A DNA stretch of 64,000 nt from Clostridiales bacterium (GCA_016278505.1 JADQBQ010000001.1:310001-374000); one strand, 5' to 3'. Numbered from the stretch's first letter, positions 51,070 to 59,923 are shown. Notes: generated by a model from the sequence alone, not told the origin. Made by a program: numbers and translations.

Positions 51070-51251
51070 CTTTGCACAGCCTGTAAGATCCCGGTCTCGC
51101 ATAAGGAATGGGGACACACCTGCTGAAACTTGATTATTTCTCTGGGGACAGGAAGTCCCCAACTAATAGGATTAACAGGCTGTAAGCTCGAAATAAGTGC
51201 GACTAAGGTTCAGATGGGGTGAAAACCCCACCTGAACCAAGTCTTCTTTAT
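51070..51251 (+). mobile_element. IS200/IS605-like non-autonomous element, copy 1
   Basis: The last 83 bases (51169-51251) are identical to 54345-54427, and both copies start at TTGCACAGCCTGTAA / TCGCACAGCCTGTAA. The right end has a 15-bp hairpin GGTTCAG-ATGGGGT / ACCCCACCTGAACC, 13 bases before the end CTTTAT. ACAGCCTGT and ACAGGCTGT form the inner arms. No transposase or TnpB is present. Copy 1 carries an 80-base insert with a GGGGAC/GTCCCC hairpin, which looks like a REP sequence. Confidence 0.7.
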
Positions 51252-51319
51252 TGTCGAGCGCGTGATTTTTACCTGAGAACTGACTGGTGCGGGAATGGTT
51301 ACTCGGGAGGATGGTAGAC

Positions 51320-52240
51320 ATGGACAAAAAAGTTAAGGTAGCTCGATTATCTGTAGCATCTAATACCCTACTTACTACAGGGAAGCTGATAATTGGGTTT
51401 AGTATGGGCTCTGTGGGGGTTATTTCAGAAGGGTTTCATTCGGGCATGGATCTTATAGCGGCTATTATAGCTCTTATTTCGGTAAACAAAGCGGCAAAGC
51501 CTGCTGATACCAGTTACCAGTACGGGTATGGTAAATATGAAAATTTGGCCAGTATTATCGAAGCATTATTAATTGTAGCAGCTGCAGGGTTAATTACCGC
51601 AGAAGCGTATCCCAGGCTTCTTAATCCGGTACCGGTGCACGCTTTGGGGCTGGGAATGCTTGTCATGGCAATTAGTGCATGCGTTAATTTGTTGGTTTCA
51701 CGCATGCTTTTAAAGACGGCGCGTGAAACTGATTCACCCGCCCTTGCTGCGGACGGCATGCATTTGCTGACTGACGTCTATACTTCAGTGGGCGTTCTTA
51801 TCGGGGTTATCATTATAAAATTTACCGGCTGGTTCATAGTTGATCCTCTGATTGGTATAGCTGTATCGATTTTTATTTTAAAGGCTGCTTGGGAGCTAAT
51901 AAGAGATTCTATAAAAAGCATATTAGATGTGAGTTTGCCTGAAGAAGAAAAGAAATTAATTATGAAAACCCTGCAGGAGTATGAGCACAAATTTGTGGAA
52001 TTTCATGAATTAAGGACGCGCAGGGCTGGAGCTGAAAGGCATATTGATCTGCATTTGGTAACAGCCCATCATCTTTCGGTAGGGCAGGTGCATGAAGTTT
52101 GCGATGAAATTGAAAGTACGATAAAGCAATTATTTCCACGGTGTAAGGTATTAATTCATGCTGAACCGTGTGATGGGAGTTGTGAACGTTGTAACAAAGA
52201 TAAAAACCGTAGCAGATGCTCTTACAATGAATGGAGATAA
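51320..52240 (+). CDS. Cation diffusion facilitator transporter
   Basis: A 306-residue CDF family exporter for divalent cations (zinc, iron, manganese or cobalt). Six helices contain the two metal-binding helices: GFHSGMDLIAAI (HxxxD) and DGMHLLTDVYTS (HxxxD). The cytosolic C-terminal domain ends in a Cys-rich tail (CDGSCERCNKD). The ATG at 51320 follows GGGAGG. The metal cannot be named from sequence. Proximity to the PerR-like regulator suggests iron or manganese. Confidence 0.85.
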   Translation: MDKKVKVARLSVASNTLLTTGKLIIGFSMGSVGVISEGFHSGMDLIAAIIALISVNKAAKPADTSYQYGYGKYENLASIIEALLIVAAAGLITAEAYPRLLNPVPVHALGLGMLVMAISACVNLLVSRMLLKTARETDSPALAADGMHLLTDVYTSVGVLIGVIIIKFTGWFIVDPLIGIAVSIFILKAAWELIRDSIKSILDVSLPEEEKKLIMKTLQEYEHKFVEFHELRTRRAGAERHIDLHLVTAHHLSVGQVHEVCDEIESTIKQLFPRCKVLIHAEPCDGSCERCNKDKNRSRCSYNEWR

Positions 52241-52325
52241 ATAAAAAGTATCTTAACCATGGTAATGTAATTAACACGTTAGTATCTCTTTTTTGAATTA
52301 ACATATAATTTTTTGGGTAAGTCTT

Positions 52326-52448
52326 GTGTTTTTAAAGCATAAAGACTATTATTATAGCTGTATGATGTGTTCTGAGGAAAGGAAACGAGGTTTGGACTAC
52401 TCCACCGTTCCACCTGATTATAATATCAGTGGCTTCCAGTATCGGTAA
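52326..52448 (+). CDS. Possible 40-aa protein with CxxC motif
   Basis: A frame from GTG 52326 encodes about 40 residues with a YYYSCMMCSEERKR segment, and then VPPDYNISGFQYR. The ribosome site is weak (TGGGTAAG), so this is low-confidence. A second frame, 52464-52523, encodes 19 residues with a better site (AAGAAGGA), just before the zinc-ribbon gene. Both might be leader peptides or chance frames. Confidence 0.3.
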   Translation: MFLKHKDYYYSCMMCSEERKRGLDYSTVPPDYNISGFQYR

Positions 52449-52540
52449 AGAAGGATTATTGATAATGTATGTGGATTCCATTCCACCCGTAAACCTACCC
52501 GAAGGACTAAAAATAATTCTTTAGGAGGAACAAAACAGAA

Positions 52541-52846
52541 ATGAGTTTGTTTGAAGACAAGACCTTAGAATGCAAAGATTGCGGGGAGGAATTTGTTTTT
52601 AGTACCGGTGAACAGGAGTTCTTTCAGGAAAAAGGCTTTGAAAACGAGCCTACTCGCTGTCCGGAATGTCGTAAGAATAGGCGCCAGCGCAAAGGGGGAA
52701 ATAATAGAGGTGGTAGTCGTCCCATGTTTGACGTCCGTTGCGATGAGTGTGGGATAATGACCAAGGTTCCCTTTGAGCCCGATGGCCGGAAAAAAGTCTA
52801 TTGCAGTGATTGTTTCCGCGATCGTCGCGATCGTGCGACATGGTAA
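52541..52846 (+). CDS. Double zinc-ribbon protein
   Basis: A 101-residue protein with two zinc-ribbon modules. The first is CKDCGEEFVFSTGEQEFF followed by RCPECRKNRRQR; the second is CDECGIMTKVPFEPDGRK followed by CSDCFRDRR, a CxxC-x17-CxxC unit. The basic, low-complexity linker (RKGGNNRGGSR) suggests nucleic acid binding. The ATG follows AGGAGG. Many anaerobes have such genes near transcription or translation genes; no function is established. Confidence 0.8.
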   Translation: MSLFEDKTLECKDCGEEFVFSTGEQEFFQEKGFENEPTRCPECRKNRRQRKGGNNRGGSRPMFDVRCDECGIMTKVPFEPDGRKKVYCSDCFRDRRDRATW

Positions 52847-52860
52847 ATTAGAAAATTTAA

Positions 52861-52885
52861 AGCCCCGGTTTTCCGGGGCTTTTTT
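52861..52885. terminator. Bidirectional terminator
   Basis: AGCCCCGG-TTTT-CCGGGGCT with T5 on the plus strand. It closes the zinc-ribbon gene; the kor operon ends on the other side. Confidence 0.9.
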
Positions 52886-52902
52886 GATACCATGCTTTTT
52901 TA

Positions 52903-53475
52903 TCAGCAACATGGCTTTTGGGCTTTTCGTCCTAAGGTAAGACCCTGCCAGAAACAATCCAGATTAGCTTCAGCTATACTGGGTGAGAAATTGTCACGTA
53001 AGGCTTCTTCAAAGTAACCAGCTTTAACAATGTCTGTTAAGGCTAAAAGCGTTCCGATAGCCAGCAGGGTGATGCCTTTAGGATTCCCTGCATTCTGTGC
53101 TTCCAAACTGAAGGGAAAGCCCAGGGCACGGGTGCTGATAGTAGAACAGCCTGCTATCCCTGTTTGGGAACTCCTGCAGTTAACGGTATTGTACAGTAGT
53201 AATCCTCCCTTTTCGGGTAGGCCTTTATTACGTTCATAAGACTGGGATGTTAAGGCAATTACTGTGTTTGGTTGGTCTACCAACGGGAATACTATTTCTT
53301 GGGTGCTGATAATTACCTCTGCACTGCTGAAGCCTCCCCGGGCCTGTGCCCCGTAACTTTGGCTCTGAGCAGCATTTAATCCGTTAGCCACGGCGGCCTC
53401 GGCCAAAATCTTTCCGCCCAATCCAATTCCTTGTCCTCCGGAACCTTCCAGCATTATTTTGCAGGTTTCAGGCAC
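52903..53475 (-). CDS. korC: 2-Oxoacid:ferredoxin oxidoreductase gamma subunit
   Basis: A 190-residue subunit holding the GSGGQGIGLGGKILAEAAV nucleotide-binding segment near residue 11. It belongs to the multi-subunit 2-oxoglutarate or 2-ketoisovalerate:ferredoxin oxidoreductases. The GTG at 53475 overlaps the korB stop by 8 bases; longer starts would overlap more. It ends the kor operon, with a terminator beyond. Substrate preference (2-oxoglutarate or branched-chain) is not certain. Confidence 0.85.
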   Translation of the reverse strand: MPETCKIMLEGSGGQGIGLGGKILAEAAVANGLNAAQSQSYGAQARGGFSSAEVIISTQEIVFPLVDQPNTVIALTSQSYERNKGLPEKGGLLLYNTVNCRSSQTGIAGCSTISTRALGFPFSLEAQNAGNPKGITLLAIGTLLALTDIVKAGYFEEALRDNFSPSIAEANLDCFWQGLTLGRKAQKPCC

Positions 53476-54286
53476 GGTGGTCCATCCCCCTTTCATGCTG
53501 CCAGTAGCGGGTGTAAAGATCCGGTTTGTGTTTTTCCACCAGTTTACCACGCCAAAAATGTTGCTCTTGATTCTTCACGGACATTTCTTCGTATTTGTGT
53601 AACGGCACAGTTTTATCCTTTATCCATTCTATCATTTTATGAGCATTTCCCAGTTGGTTATAACGTCCATAATATGTTGGGCATGGTGTTATTACTTCCA
53701 CCAAGGAGAAACCTTTGTTGTTGGTTGCCTCAATAAATCTTTTTTTCATTTCAACGACATGGTATATGGTTGTCCGAGCCACGTAATTAGCTCCGGCTTC
53801 TGCTGCTAAGCGGCATAGATCCATATCAGGTTCAGCTTTTCCCGAGCGGGAGGTGCTGGTGAGACTTTCCCCAGGAGTTAGGGGGGAAAATTGGCCACCT
53901 GTCATGCCGTAGTTTAAGTTATTAGGCACGATGGCTGTTACGTCCACATTGCGGCGGGCAGCGTGAATAAGGTGCCCGATACCAATAGCACTACAATCAC
54001 CGTCCCCCATAAAACAAAAGATTTTTAGTTCAGGATGAGCCATTTTGATGCCTGTGACGTAAGCAAGGGTGCGGCCATGTGTACCCTGGAACCGGTGAAT
54101 ATTCACATAGTCACCTGCTCTTCCTGAACAACCTATGCCGCAGGCCAAAAGGGCCTTTTCCCTGGGGATTTCCATTTCTGCCATAGAAATCAACATGTTT
54201 TTTAGGATTATACCGTGGCCGCATCCGGGGCACCAGAGATGAGGAAGACGTTCTTTGGCCAGGTATACGCTGTAATCTATACTCAT
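53468..54286 (-). CDS. korB: 2-Oxoacid:ferredoxin oxidoreductase beta subunit (TPP)
   Basis: A 272-residue thiamine pyrophosphate-binding subunit. The motif GDGD is followed by the closing N in VPNNLNYGMTGG, and CPGCGHG near residue 17 is typical of the beta chain. The start is ATG 54286 with AAGGAAGTGA upstream. An upstream in-frame ATG at 54331 lies inside the mobile element and would add 15 foreign residues, so it is not preferred. It is the third gene of the operon. Confidence 0.88.
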   Translation of the reverse strand: MSIDYSVYLAKERLPHLWCPGCGHGIILKNMLISMAEMEIPREKALLACGIGCSGRAGDYVNIHRFQGTHGRTLAYVTGIKMAHPELKIFCFMGDGDCSAIGIGHLIHAARRNVDVTAIVPNNLNYGMTGGQFSPLTPGESLTSTSRSGKAEPDMDLCRLAAEAGANYVARTTIYHVVEMKKRFIEATNNKGFSLVEVITPCPTYYGRYNQLGNAHKMIEWIKDKTVPLHKYEEMSVKNQEQHFWRGKLVEKHKPDLYTRYWQHERGMDHRA

Positions 54287-54306
54287 GCGATGATCACTTC
54301 CTTTAT

Positions 54307-54427
54307 CTTCGCACAGCCTGTAAAACCCCACCCCTTTAGGTCGGGGATTAACAGGCTGTAAGCTCGAAATAAGTGCGACTAAGGTTCAGATGGGGTGAAA
54401 ACCCCACCTGAACCAAGTCTTCTTTAT
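54307..54427 (+). mobile_element. IS200/IS605-like non-autonomous element, copy 2, inserted in the kor operon
   Basis: Its last 83 bases are identical to copy 1, with TCGCACAGCCTGTAA at the left end. The inner part is short, with an ACCCCACCCC/GGGG hairpin. Its right end reads into korA on the minus strand: the last 13 codons and TGA of korA lie inside the element. Its left end stops just short of the korB ribosome site. Confidence 0.75.
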
Positions 54428-55552
54428 AGCCTTAAGAATTTCACCCGGGGTGATAACTGCAGTATCGGCGCGGTTCACACCCACTACCTTCTCCCGCTGT
54501 ATACCACAGGCCCGGACTTCCCTACATATTTGCCCGCTGTTCATTTCCGCCACCAACACCGCGCTGGCACCGTAGCATGCATAACGCACTGCTTCTTCCG
54601 GGAAAGGCCATATTGTTGGTAACTGCATTAAGCGTGCCTTTATACCCTGGTCATTGGCCCTGTTTACAGCTTCCCGTGCGGAACGAGCAGAGATTCCAAA
54701 TGAAATAATCAGTATTTCAGGATCATTTGATCCAAAGTAGCGGGGCGCGGGCATTAAGCTAGTTGCCCCTTCGATTTTTTGTTGAAGCCTGTGCACAAGG
54801 TCACCGGCTGTTTGCGGTTTTGGGGTTGAATAACCGTCATGGTCATGTATCAGACCCGTTACCCGCAGTATGTTCTGGTCGCCAAAATCAGGTAATACCG
54901 GGACCCCGTCTGGGCCGGGACGGTAAGGTTGATAATCTTCCGTTACCTGGTCCGGCTTTTGACGGGAGATTATGGACAGCTCTTTATCAGTCCTGGTTAC
55001 TATTTTTTCTCTTAAATGAGCCAAAGTGGCGTCAGTAAGCAATATGACCGGGGTCCGCAGAGATTCGGCTAAATTAAATGCTTCTATTGTTAGGTCGTAG
55101 CATTCTTGCACCGACGTGGGGGCAAGGACAATTATACCGTGATCTCCGTGCGTACCCCACCGTGTGGTCATAACGTCTGCCTGTCCGGGCCGGGTGGCTA
55201 CTCCGGTACTTGGTCCGAATCTTTGCACATTAATAATAACACAGGGGGCCTCGGCCATTACTGCAAACCCTATATTCTCCTGCATTAAGGAGAGGCCAGG
55301 CCCGCTGGTGGCTGTAAATGCCTTCATTCCTCCCAGTGAAGCACCAATTACGGCAGCAATGCTGGCGATTTCATCTTCCATTTGTAAATATATGCCCCCC
55401 CGCTGAGGCAGCAGCAGGGAACTTAATTCGGCTATTTCAGATGCCGGACTAATTGGGTACCCGGCAAAAAAACGTGCTCCAGCTGTTATGCCGCCCAAAG
55501 CACAGGCTTCATTTCCCTGAAGGAATTTTATGCTATTATCTTTATTCATCAT
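54386..55552 (-). CDS. korA: 2-Oxoacid:ferredoxin oxidoreductase alpha subunit, with element-encoded C-terminus
   Basis: A 388-residue alpha subunit (pyrimidine-domain side). The N-terminal GNEACALGGITAGARFFAGY and PISPASEI and the segment ATSGPGLSLMQENIG are family typical. The last native residues are probably ITPGEILKA; the following 13 (IKKTWFRWGFHPI) are encoded by the inserted mobile element. The start is at 55552, overlapping korD. Loss of a few C-terminal residues may be tolerated, as the fold is otherwise intact. Confidence 0.88.
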   Translation of the reverse strand: MMNKDNSIKFLQGNEACALGGITAGARFFAGYPISPASEIAELSSLLLPQRGGIYLQMEDEIASIAAVIGASLGGMKAFTATSGPGLSLMQENIGFAVMAEAPCVIINVQRFGPSTGVATRPGQADVMTTRWGTHGDHGIIVLAPTSVQECYDLTIEAFNLAESLRTPVILLTDATLAHLREKIVTRTDKELSIISRQKPDQVTEDYQPYRPGPDGVPVLPDFGDQNILRVTGLIHDHDGYSTPKPQTAGDLVHRLQQKIEGATSLMPAPRYFGSNDPEILIISFGISARSAREAVNRANDQGIKARLMQLPTIWPFPEEAVRYACYGASAVLVAEMNSGQICREVRACGIQREKVVGVNRADTAVITPGEILKAIKKTWFRWGFHPI

Positions 55553-55754
55553 TAATTACCTCCAGGGAGAAATCCGGACACCGAAGAAAACACATAAGGC
55601 AGCCATTACATTTTTCCGGGCTTTGAACAAGAGGGTATCCTTCTTCATCAGCTTGCAAAACCCCCCGCGGGCAGAAATGGATGCATATACCGCACTGCTT
55701 ACATAAATCCTTGTCGATTCTGGGCTGGAATAGTATCTTTGCAGCAGTTGTCAC
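55542..55754 (-). CDS. korD: Kor ferredoxin-like subunit
   Basis: A 70-residue 2x[4Fe-4S] ferredoxin domain with CKQCGICIHFCPRGV and CNGCLMCFLRCPD, the electron exit of the oxidoreductase. It opens the four-gene operon and overlaps korA by 11 bases. The start is GTG at 55754 behind AAAGGGG. Typical KorD/VorD length. Confidence 0.85.
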   Translation of the reverse strand: MTTAAKILFQPRIDKDLCKQCGICIHFCPRGVLQADEEGYPLVQSPEKCNGCLMCFLRCPDFSLEVINDE

Positions 55755-55844
55755 GGTTAGAACCCCTTTCGTATCTAAGATGTTATTCCCTCAGTCATTT
55801 AACACTTCCAAAATCACTTCGAGGGGAAAAATGTATATCCTGCG

Positions 55845-55871
55845 AAAAAACCCGAATTGCAAAATCGGGTT
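55845..55871 (-). terminator. Intrinsic terminator after the 229-aa gene
   Basis: AACCCGA pairs with TCGGGTT around a 9-base loop, followed by TTTTTT on the minus strand. It also separates korD from the next unit. Confidence 0.8.
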
Positions 55872-55883
55872 TTCGGTTAAGAT

Positions 55884-56573
55884 CTAATATGGTTTCCACC
55901 AAGGTCGTTTCTTTTCTTGGCTTTCTTGCCAATTTTGTTTGCGTTCCTGCATTCTTTCAGCAATAACGGAAAAGCGCTCTTCAATGGTTTTCTCCCTGCT
56001 TAACGTATACGAATCAAAAAGACTTATTTTTGTCCTGGGTTCGTAGGGAATAAGAGAATCTTCCACCGAGGATTTATCTGTACTCTTGGCTGAGTTTTCT
56101 CCTGAAGAAAGGTGTACGGCGGTACTAATACTGTCCTCAGTGTCTGCGGTGGACGCCGTTTCTTTTTCAGAGTCAAGGTAGCCACTCAGATCCAGGTCTG
56201 GTGGAATTACTTCCGGGGTAATTACTTTATTTTTTTTATTGATGTCCCTTTTATTCTTCCGTTTGCCGGCGTATCTACCGGGGCGGGTTATGCGGGCGAG
56301 TTGGAAATAAAGTTGTTGAATTTCTGCACGCAGTCGTTCACATTCTTCCACAGTTTCATGATTGGATGATTTAAGCTTCTGACGCAGTGCGTGAATTTCC
56401 ATCTCCAGGGACGGTAAATTATTATTTCCGGACAAGACATAGTCCCCCCTTTCATTCCTACCGAATAATTCTTTACATACATTTCTGTTACCTTCAGGAA
56501 AAAACTCTAATAAAGTGTTTTTTAGGGAATTTGCGTAGTGAAAGGTAGTCATAGATGACCGGGCTTTTAGCAC
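55884..56573 (-). CDS. Hypothetical coiled-coil, low-complexity protein
   Basis: A protein of about 229 residues that I do not recognise. A coiled coil (EMEIHALRQKLKSSNHETV then ERLRAEIQQLYFQLARI) near 60-100 is followed by a basic patch (RYAGKRKNKRDINKKNK), a Ser/Thr/Asp-rich low-complexity stretch (about 130-185) and an arginine/lysine-rich end finishing WWKPY. The start is uncertain: GTG 56573 or ATG 56552, neither with a clear site. It is divergent from spoIIP. Confidence 0.5.
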   Translation of the reverse strand: MLKARSSMTTFHYANSLKNTLLEFFPEGNRNVCKELFGRNERGDYVLSGNNNLPSLEMEIHALRQKLKSSNHETVEECERLRAEIQQLYFQLARITRPGRYAGKRKNKRDINKKNKVITPEVIPPDLDLSGYLDSEKETASTADTEDSISTAVHLSSGENSAKSTDKSSVEDSLIPYEPRTKISLFDSYTLSREKTIEERFSVIAERMQERKQNWQESQEKKRPWWKPY

Positions 56574-56634
56574 TGCATAATGGGAGTGTGAAAGGGAAAT
56601 CTAGTAAACACTCAATAAATATGGGGTGGTTTGT

Positions 56635-57816
56635 GTGGAATCGGTGCGTATATTAAAAAAAGCTGCAGGACTTCTTGTATTTGTTTCTTTATGCCTTGCT
56701 TTTCATTGTCCATCTGTCTTTGGTGCTGGAGGTAGAATAGAACATACACATGAAAATACTGTGCGAATATATGACCAAAAGGGTAACTTGGTTACAATGA
56801 CTGCCCGCAAGGTGTTCGCCGGGGATGAAATAATTACCGCCGCCGGCGATTATTACAGGGTGGTAGTTGTTAGAAATAAAGATGCTCAGGCAAAGCTTGT
56901 TGGAAAAGATGAAAACTATTTAGCTTGGACTGATTATTTTCAAGACTATGCTGCGGTTACTGCTGCTAATTGGGGAGGGAGACCGGTGGGAGTTTACCAC
57001 ACCCATACGGACGAATCCTATGTTCCCAGCGACGGAAAACCTTCTATTCCCTTTCGAGGTGGTATTTACCAGGTTGGCACTGAATTTGTAGAAACTCTAC
57101 AGGAGAATAAAGTAGATGTAAAATATTATAAAACACCTCATGATCCACACGATAACAATGCCTATACCCGCTCCCGCCGTACGGCAATGGGGCTTTTAAA
57201 AAGTAATCCCATTGCGTTATTCGATATTCACCGGGATGGAGTGCCCGACCCTGATTTTTTTAAAGAGGAGGTCAGTGGAGAGAATGTTGCACAATTGCGT
57301 ATAGTCGTAGGAAGGCAAAATCCTAAAATGAAAAGCAATATGGATTTTGCATCACGGCTTATGGCTTACGCGAATAAAGTGCATCCTGGACTGGTCAAGG
57401 AGATATATAAGGGACAAGGTAATTATAATCAGGACCTATTGTCTACTGCTATTTTATTGGAGGCAGGAACCTATACTAACAACAAGGCGCTGGCAGAAAA
57501 CGGTATTAAATTTTTGGCAGAAGCAGTACCGATAGTACTTGGAGTCAATAATCCCGGTAAGGGAATAACAAGTGATGAAGCCGGTAATACCGGATGGAAT
57601 GTTGCTTTGTGGCTTGTCTTACTTACTTTATTAGCCGGGTCTTTTTTCTCTATATTAAACTTCGGCTGGAAGGGAACTATAGATGGTTTGAAAAGGTTGG
57701 GGCGCCGTTTTGTAGAAAGTGAAATATGGATTCGCATCCAACAGATAATTCTCAATAGTTATCGTTGGGCTAGGGAAGGAATAGAAAATTTTAAAATTAG
57801 TAAAAACAAACAATAA
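56635..57816 (+). CDS. spoIIP: Stage II sporulation protein P
   Basis: A 393-residue sporulation amidase/endopeptidase that helps strip septal peptidoglycan so the mother cell can engulf the forespore. A signal/anchor helix lies at residues 6-28. The catalytic domain has YHTHTDESYVPSDGK near 124 and LFDIHRDG near 197. A C-terminal membrane helix lies near 325-345, then a basic tail. The start is GTG at 56635. No spoIID or spoIIM is adjacent. Confidence 0.85.
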   Translation: MESVRILKKAAGLLVFVSLCLAFHCPSVFGAGGRIEHTHENTVRIYDQKGNLVTMTARKVFAGDEIITAAGDYYRVVVVRNKDAQAKLVGKDENYLAWTDYFQDYAAVTAANWGGRPVGVYHTHTDESYVPSDGKPSIPFRGGIYQVGTEFVETLQENKVDVKYYKTPHDPHDNNAYTRSRRTAMGLLKSNPIALFDIHRDGVPDPDFFKEEVSGENVAQLRIVVGRQNPKMKSNMDFASRLMAYANKVHPGLVKEIYKGQGNYNQDLLSTAILLEAGTYTNNKALAENGIKFLAEAVPIVLGVNNPGKGITSDEAGNTGWNVALWLVLLTLLAGSFFSILNFGWKGTIDGLKRLGRRFVESEIWIRIQQIILNSYRWAREGIENFKISKNKQ

Positions 57817-57877
57817 AATTATTTTAAACCTGGAAAATATAGATTGCATTTTATATAATTGTTAGGGGTGAAGTGAA

Positions 57878-59047
57878 ATGCAGTCGCGCCATATTTTACA
57901 CGTTGACATGGATGCATTTTTTGCTTCCATAGAACAAAGAGATAATCCTGATTTGCGTGGTAAACCGGTCGTGGTCGGGGGATTACCGGAGACCCGGGGG
58001 GTGGTGGCCGCTGCCTCGTATGAGGCCCGAAGGTATGGAATAAAAAGTGCCATGCCTATGGCAACTGCTGTCCGGTTGTGCACTGGATTGATAATCGTAA
58101 GCTCGCATCACGGTAGATACAGGTCCGTTTCCAGTCAGCTGATGGCCATATTTTCCGATTACACCCCCTTAGTAGAGCCGGTATCCCTTGATGAAGCTTA
58201 CTTGGATGTAACCGGCTGTACTCATCTTTTTGGGACTCTTAAAGATATAGCTAAGAAGATACAGAATCGAATTGCCGGTGAACTTCAATTAACGGCCTCG
58301 GTGGGAGTTGGACCCAACAAGCTTGTGGCCAAACTGGCATCTGATTACCGGAAACCCGAAGGGCTTACTGTTATTTCACCTCAAGAAGTGGAAAGTTTTC
58401 TGGCCAATATGCCGGTGGAAAAAGTGTGGGGTATTGGCCCCCGCACATGTTCGGAACTTCAGAAAATCGGTGTGACTACAGTTGGCAAGTTGCAGGGTAT
58501 CTCGCTGGATTTTTTAATGCAACGCTTTGGAAAACACGGCAAGGTTTTATATGAATTATCCAGGGGATTGGATGAAAGACCGGTAATAACGGAACAAAAA
58601 GCTAAAACTATGGGTAAAGAAATTACCTTCCCCAAGGACATTCGGGATGTACCTAGAGTAAAAAACACTCTATGGGAGTTAGCGGAGGCGGTTTGTCACC
58701 GTATGCGTAAAAAAGGACTTGTTTGCGCATCGGTAACTCTTAAATTAAAATATGCAGATTTAAGTCTTATTACCCGAACTGTAACCTTACCGCGACCGAC
58801 AGCTCTTACGGTTTTAGTGCGTGAAGCGGTTTTATCTTTACTGAAAGCAAATTGGAACGGATATCCTTTTGTTCGCCTGGTAGGGATTTCTTGTGGCAAG
58901 TTAATGGAGTGCGGTAATGTTTCACCTTCTCTTTTTCCTGACGAGGCAATGGATAAAGAAGAAAAAATAACTAGAGTAACAGATAACCTTAAAGAAAAAT
59001 TCGGAGAGCAGGTTGTTACAAGTGCGGCGTTGTTAAAAGAGAAATAA
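57878..59047 (+). CDS. dinB: DNA polymerase IV
   Basis: A 389-residue Y-family polymerase for translesion synthesis. The palm begins HVDMDAFFASIEQRD; the catalytic acids are in SLDEAYLDVTG near 103; the fingers/thumb region SVGVGPNKLVAKLASD follows near 140. The C-terminal little-finger domain contains MGKEITFPKDI. No beta-clamp motif was looked for in detail. It is followed by a terminator, so is separate from the SDR gene. Confidence 0.93.
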   Translation: MQSRHILHVDMDAFFASIEQRDNPDLRGKPVVVGGLPETRGVVAAASYEARRYGIKSAMPMATAVRLCTGLIIVSSHHGRYRSVSSQLMAIFSDYTPLVEPVSLDEAYLDVTGCTHLFGTLKDIAKKIQNRIAGELQLTASVGVGPNKLVAKLASDYRKPEGLTVISPQEVESFLANMPVEKVWGIGPRTCSELQKIGVTTVGKLQGISLDFLMQRFGKHGKVLYELSRGLDERPVITEQKAKTMGKEITFPKDIRDVPRVKNTLWELAEAVCHRMRKKGLVCASVTLKLKYADLSLITRTVTLPRPTALTVLVREAVLSLLKANWNGYPFVRLVGISCGKLMECGNVSPSLFPDEAMDKEEKITRVTDNLKEKFGEQVVTSAALLKEK

Positions 59048-59048
59048 A

Positions 59049-59097
59049 CAGCAGTTAAAACAGGGGAGCCCTGGTTCTAACTGCTGATTTTCGTTTT
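59049..59097 (+). terminator. Intrinsic terminator after dinB
   Basis: CAGCAGTTA pairs with TAACTGCTG, with inner CAGGG/CCCTG, and a T-rich tail. Confidence 0.75.
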
Positions 59098-59135
59098 AAT
59101 ACATTTTGAACAACTTAAGTCCGGGAGGGATAGAC

Positions 59136-59918
59136 TTGAATTTCAATGGAAAAGTGGTAGTAGTTACCGGCGCTGCATCAGGAATCGGCAGGGCTGCTGC
59201 CCTTACCTTTGCAGATTTGGGTGCTGATGTTGTAGTTTTGGATGTGGATGCAAAAGGTAAAGAGGTTGTTGGGGACATTCAAAAAAAAGGCGGAACAGCT
59301 ATTTTTTCCCGAACTGATATCTCTCGAAATGGAGCAGTAAGGCAAGCTGTGGATAAGATTAATCAGCAACTGGGTGGTGTCGACGTCCTGATCAATAATG
59401 CGGCTACAGTCAGAGAGGGAAATGTTTTGGATGTCACAGTTGATGAGTGGAATCAAGTGTTAAATATAAATTTAACAGGTGCTTATTTGTGTTCCAAGTA
59501 TTGTGTGCCTTATATGGAGAGTCGCGGGGGCGGGGCCATAGTGAATGTTGCCTCTGTTCAAGGGCTCGCCACCGAACAAGATAACGCTGCTTATTCAGCT
59601 TCAAAAGGTGGATTAATTGCACTGACTAAAAGTATGGCCCTGGATTTGGCTCCCCAAAACATTAAAGTGAATTGCGTTTGTCCCGGTGCCATTGAAACGG
59701 AAAAAGTAAAGCAGGCTTTATCCGAATCCTCGGAGCCGAACATTGTGCGGCAGGAATGGAGTGACTTGCATGCTTTGCGAAGAATGGGGACGCCTCAAGA
59801 AGTGGCTAATGTGATAGTATTTTTAGCTTCCGGTTTATCGTCTTTTATGACCGGAACACCTGTTTTAGTGGATGGCGGCATGCTCGCTTCCTTTGGTACA
59901 GCAGGTAAACCCGTCTAA
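59136..59918 (+). CDS. Short-chain dehydrogenase/reductase
   Basis: A 260-residue classical SDR with TGAASGIGRA cofactor motif near residue 11, NNAA near 88 and catalytic YSASKGG near 155. FabG- or glucose dehydrogenase-like SDRs share this layout. The start is TTG at 59136 behind GGGAGGG. The substrate is not predictable. It stands alone between dinB and the LapA-like gene. Confidence 0.85.
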   Translation: MNFNGKVVVVTGAASGIGRAAALTFADLGADVVVLDVDAKGKEVVGDIQKKGGTAIFSRTDISRNGAVRQAVDKINQQLGGVDVLINNAATVREGNVLDVTVDEWNQVLNINLTGAYLCSKYCVPYMESRGGGAIVNVASVQGLATEQDNAAYSASKGGLIALTKSMALDLAPQNIKVNCVCPGAIETEKVKQALSESSEPNIVRQEWSDLHALRRMGTPQEVANVIVFLASGLSSFMTGTPVLVDGGMLASFGTAGKPV

Positions 59919-59923
59919 TTTAA

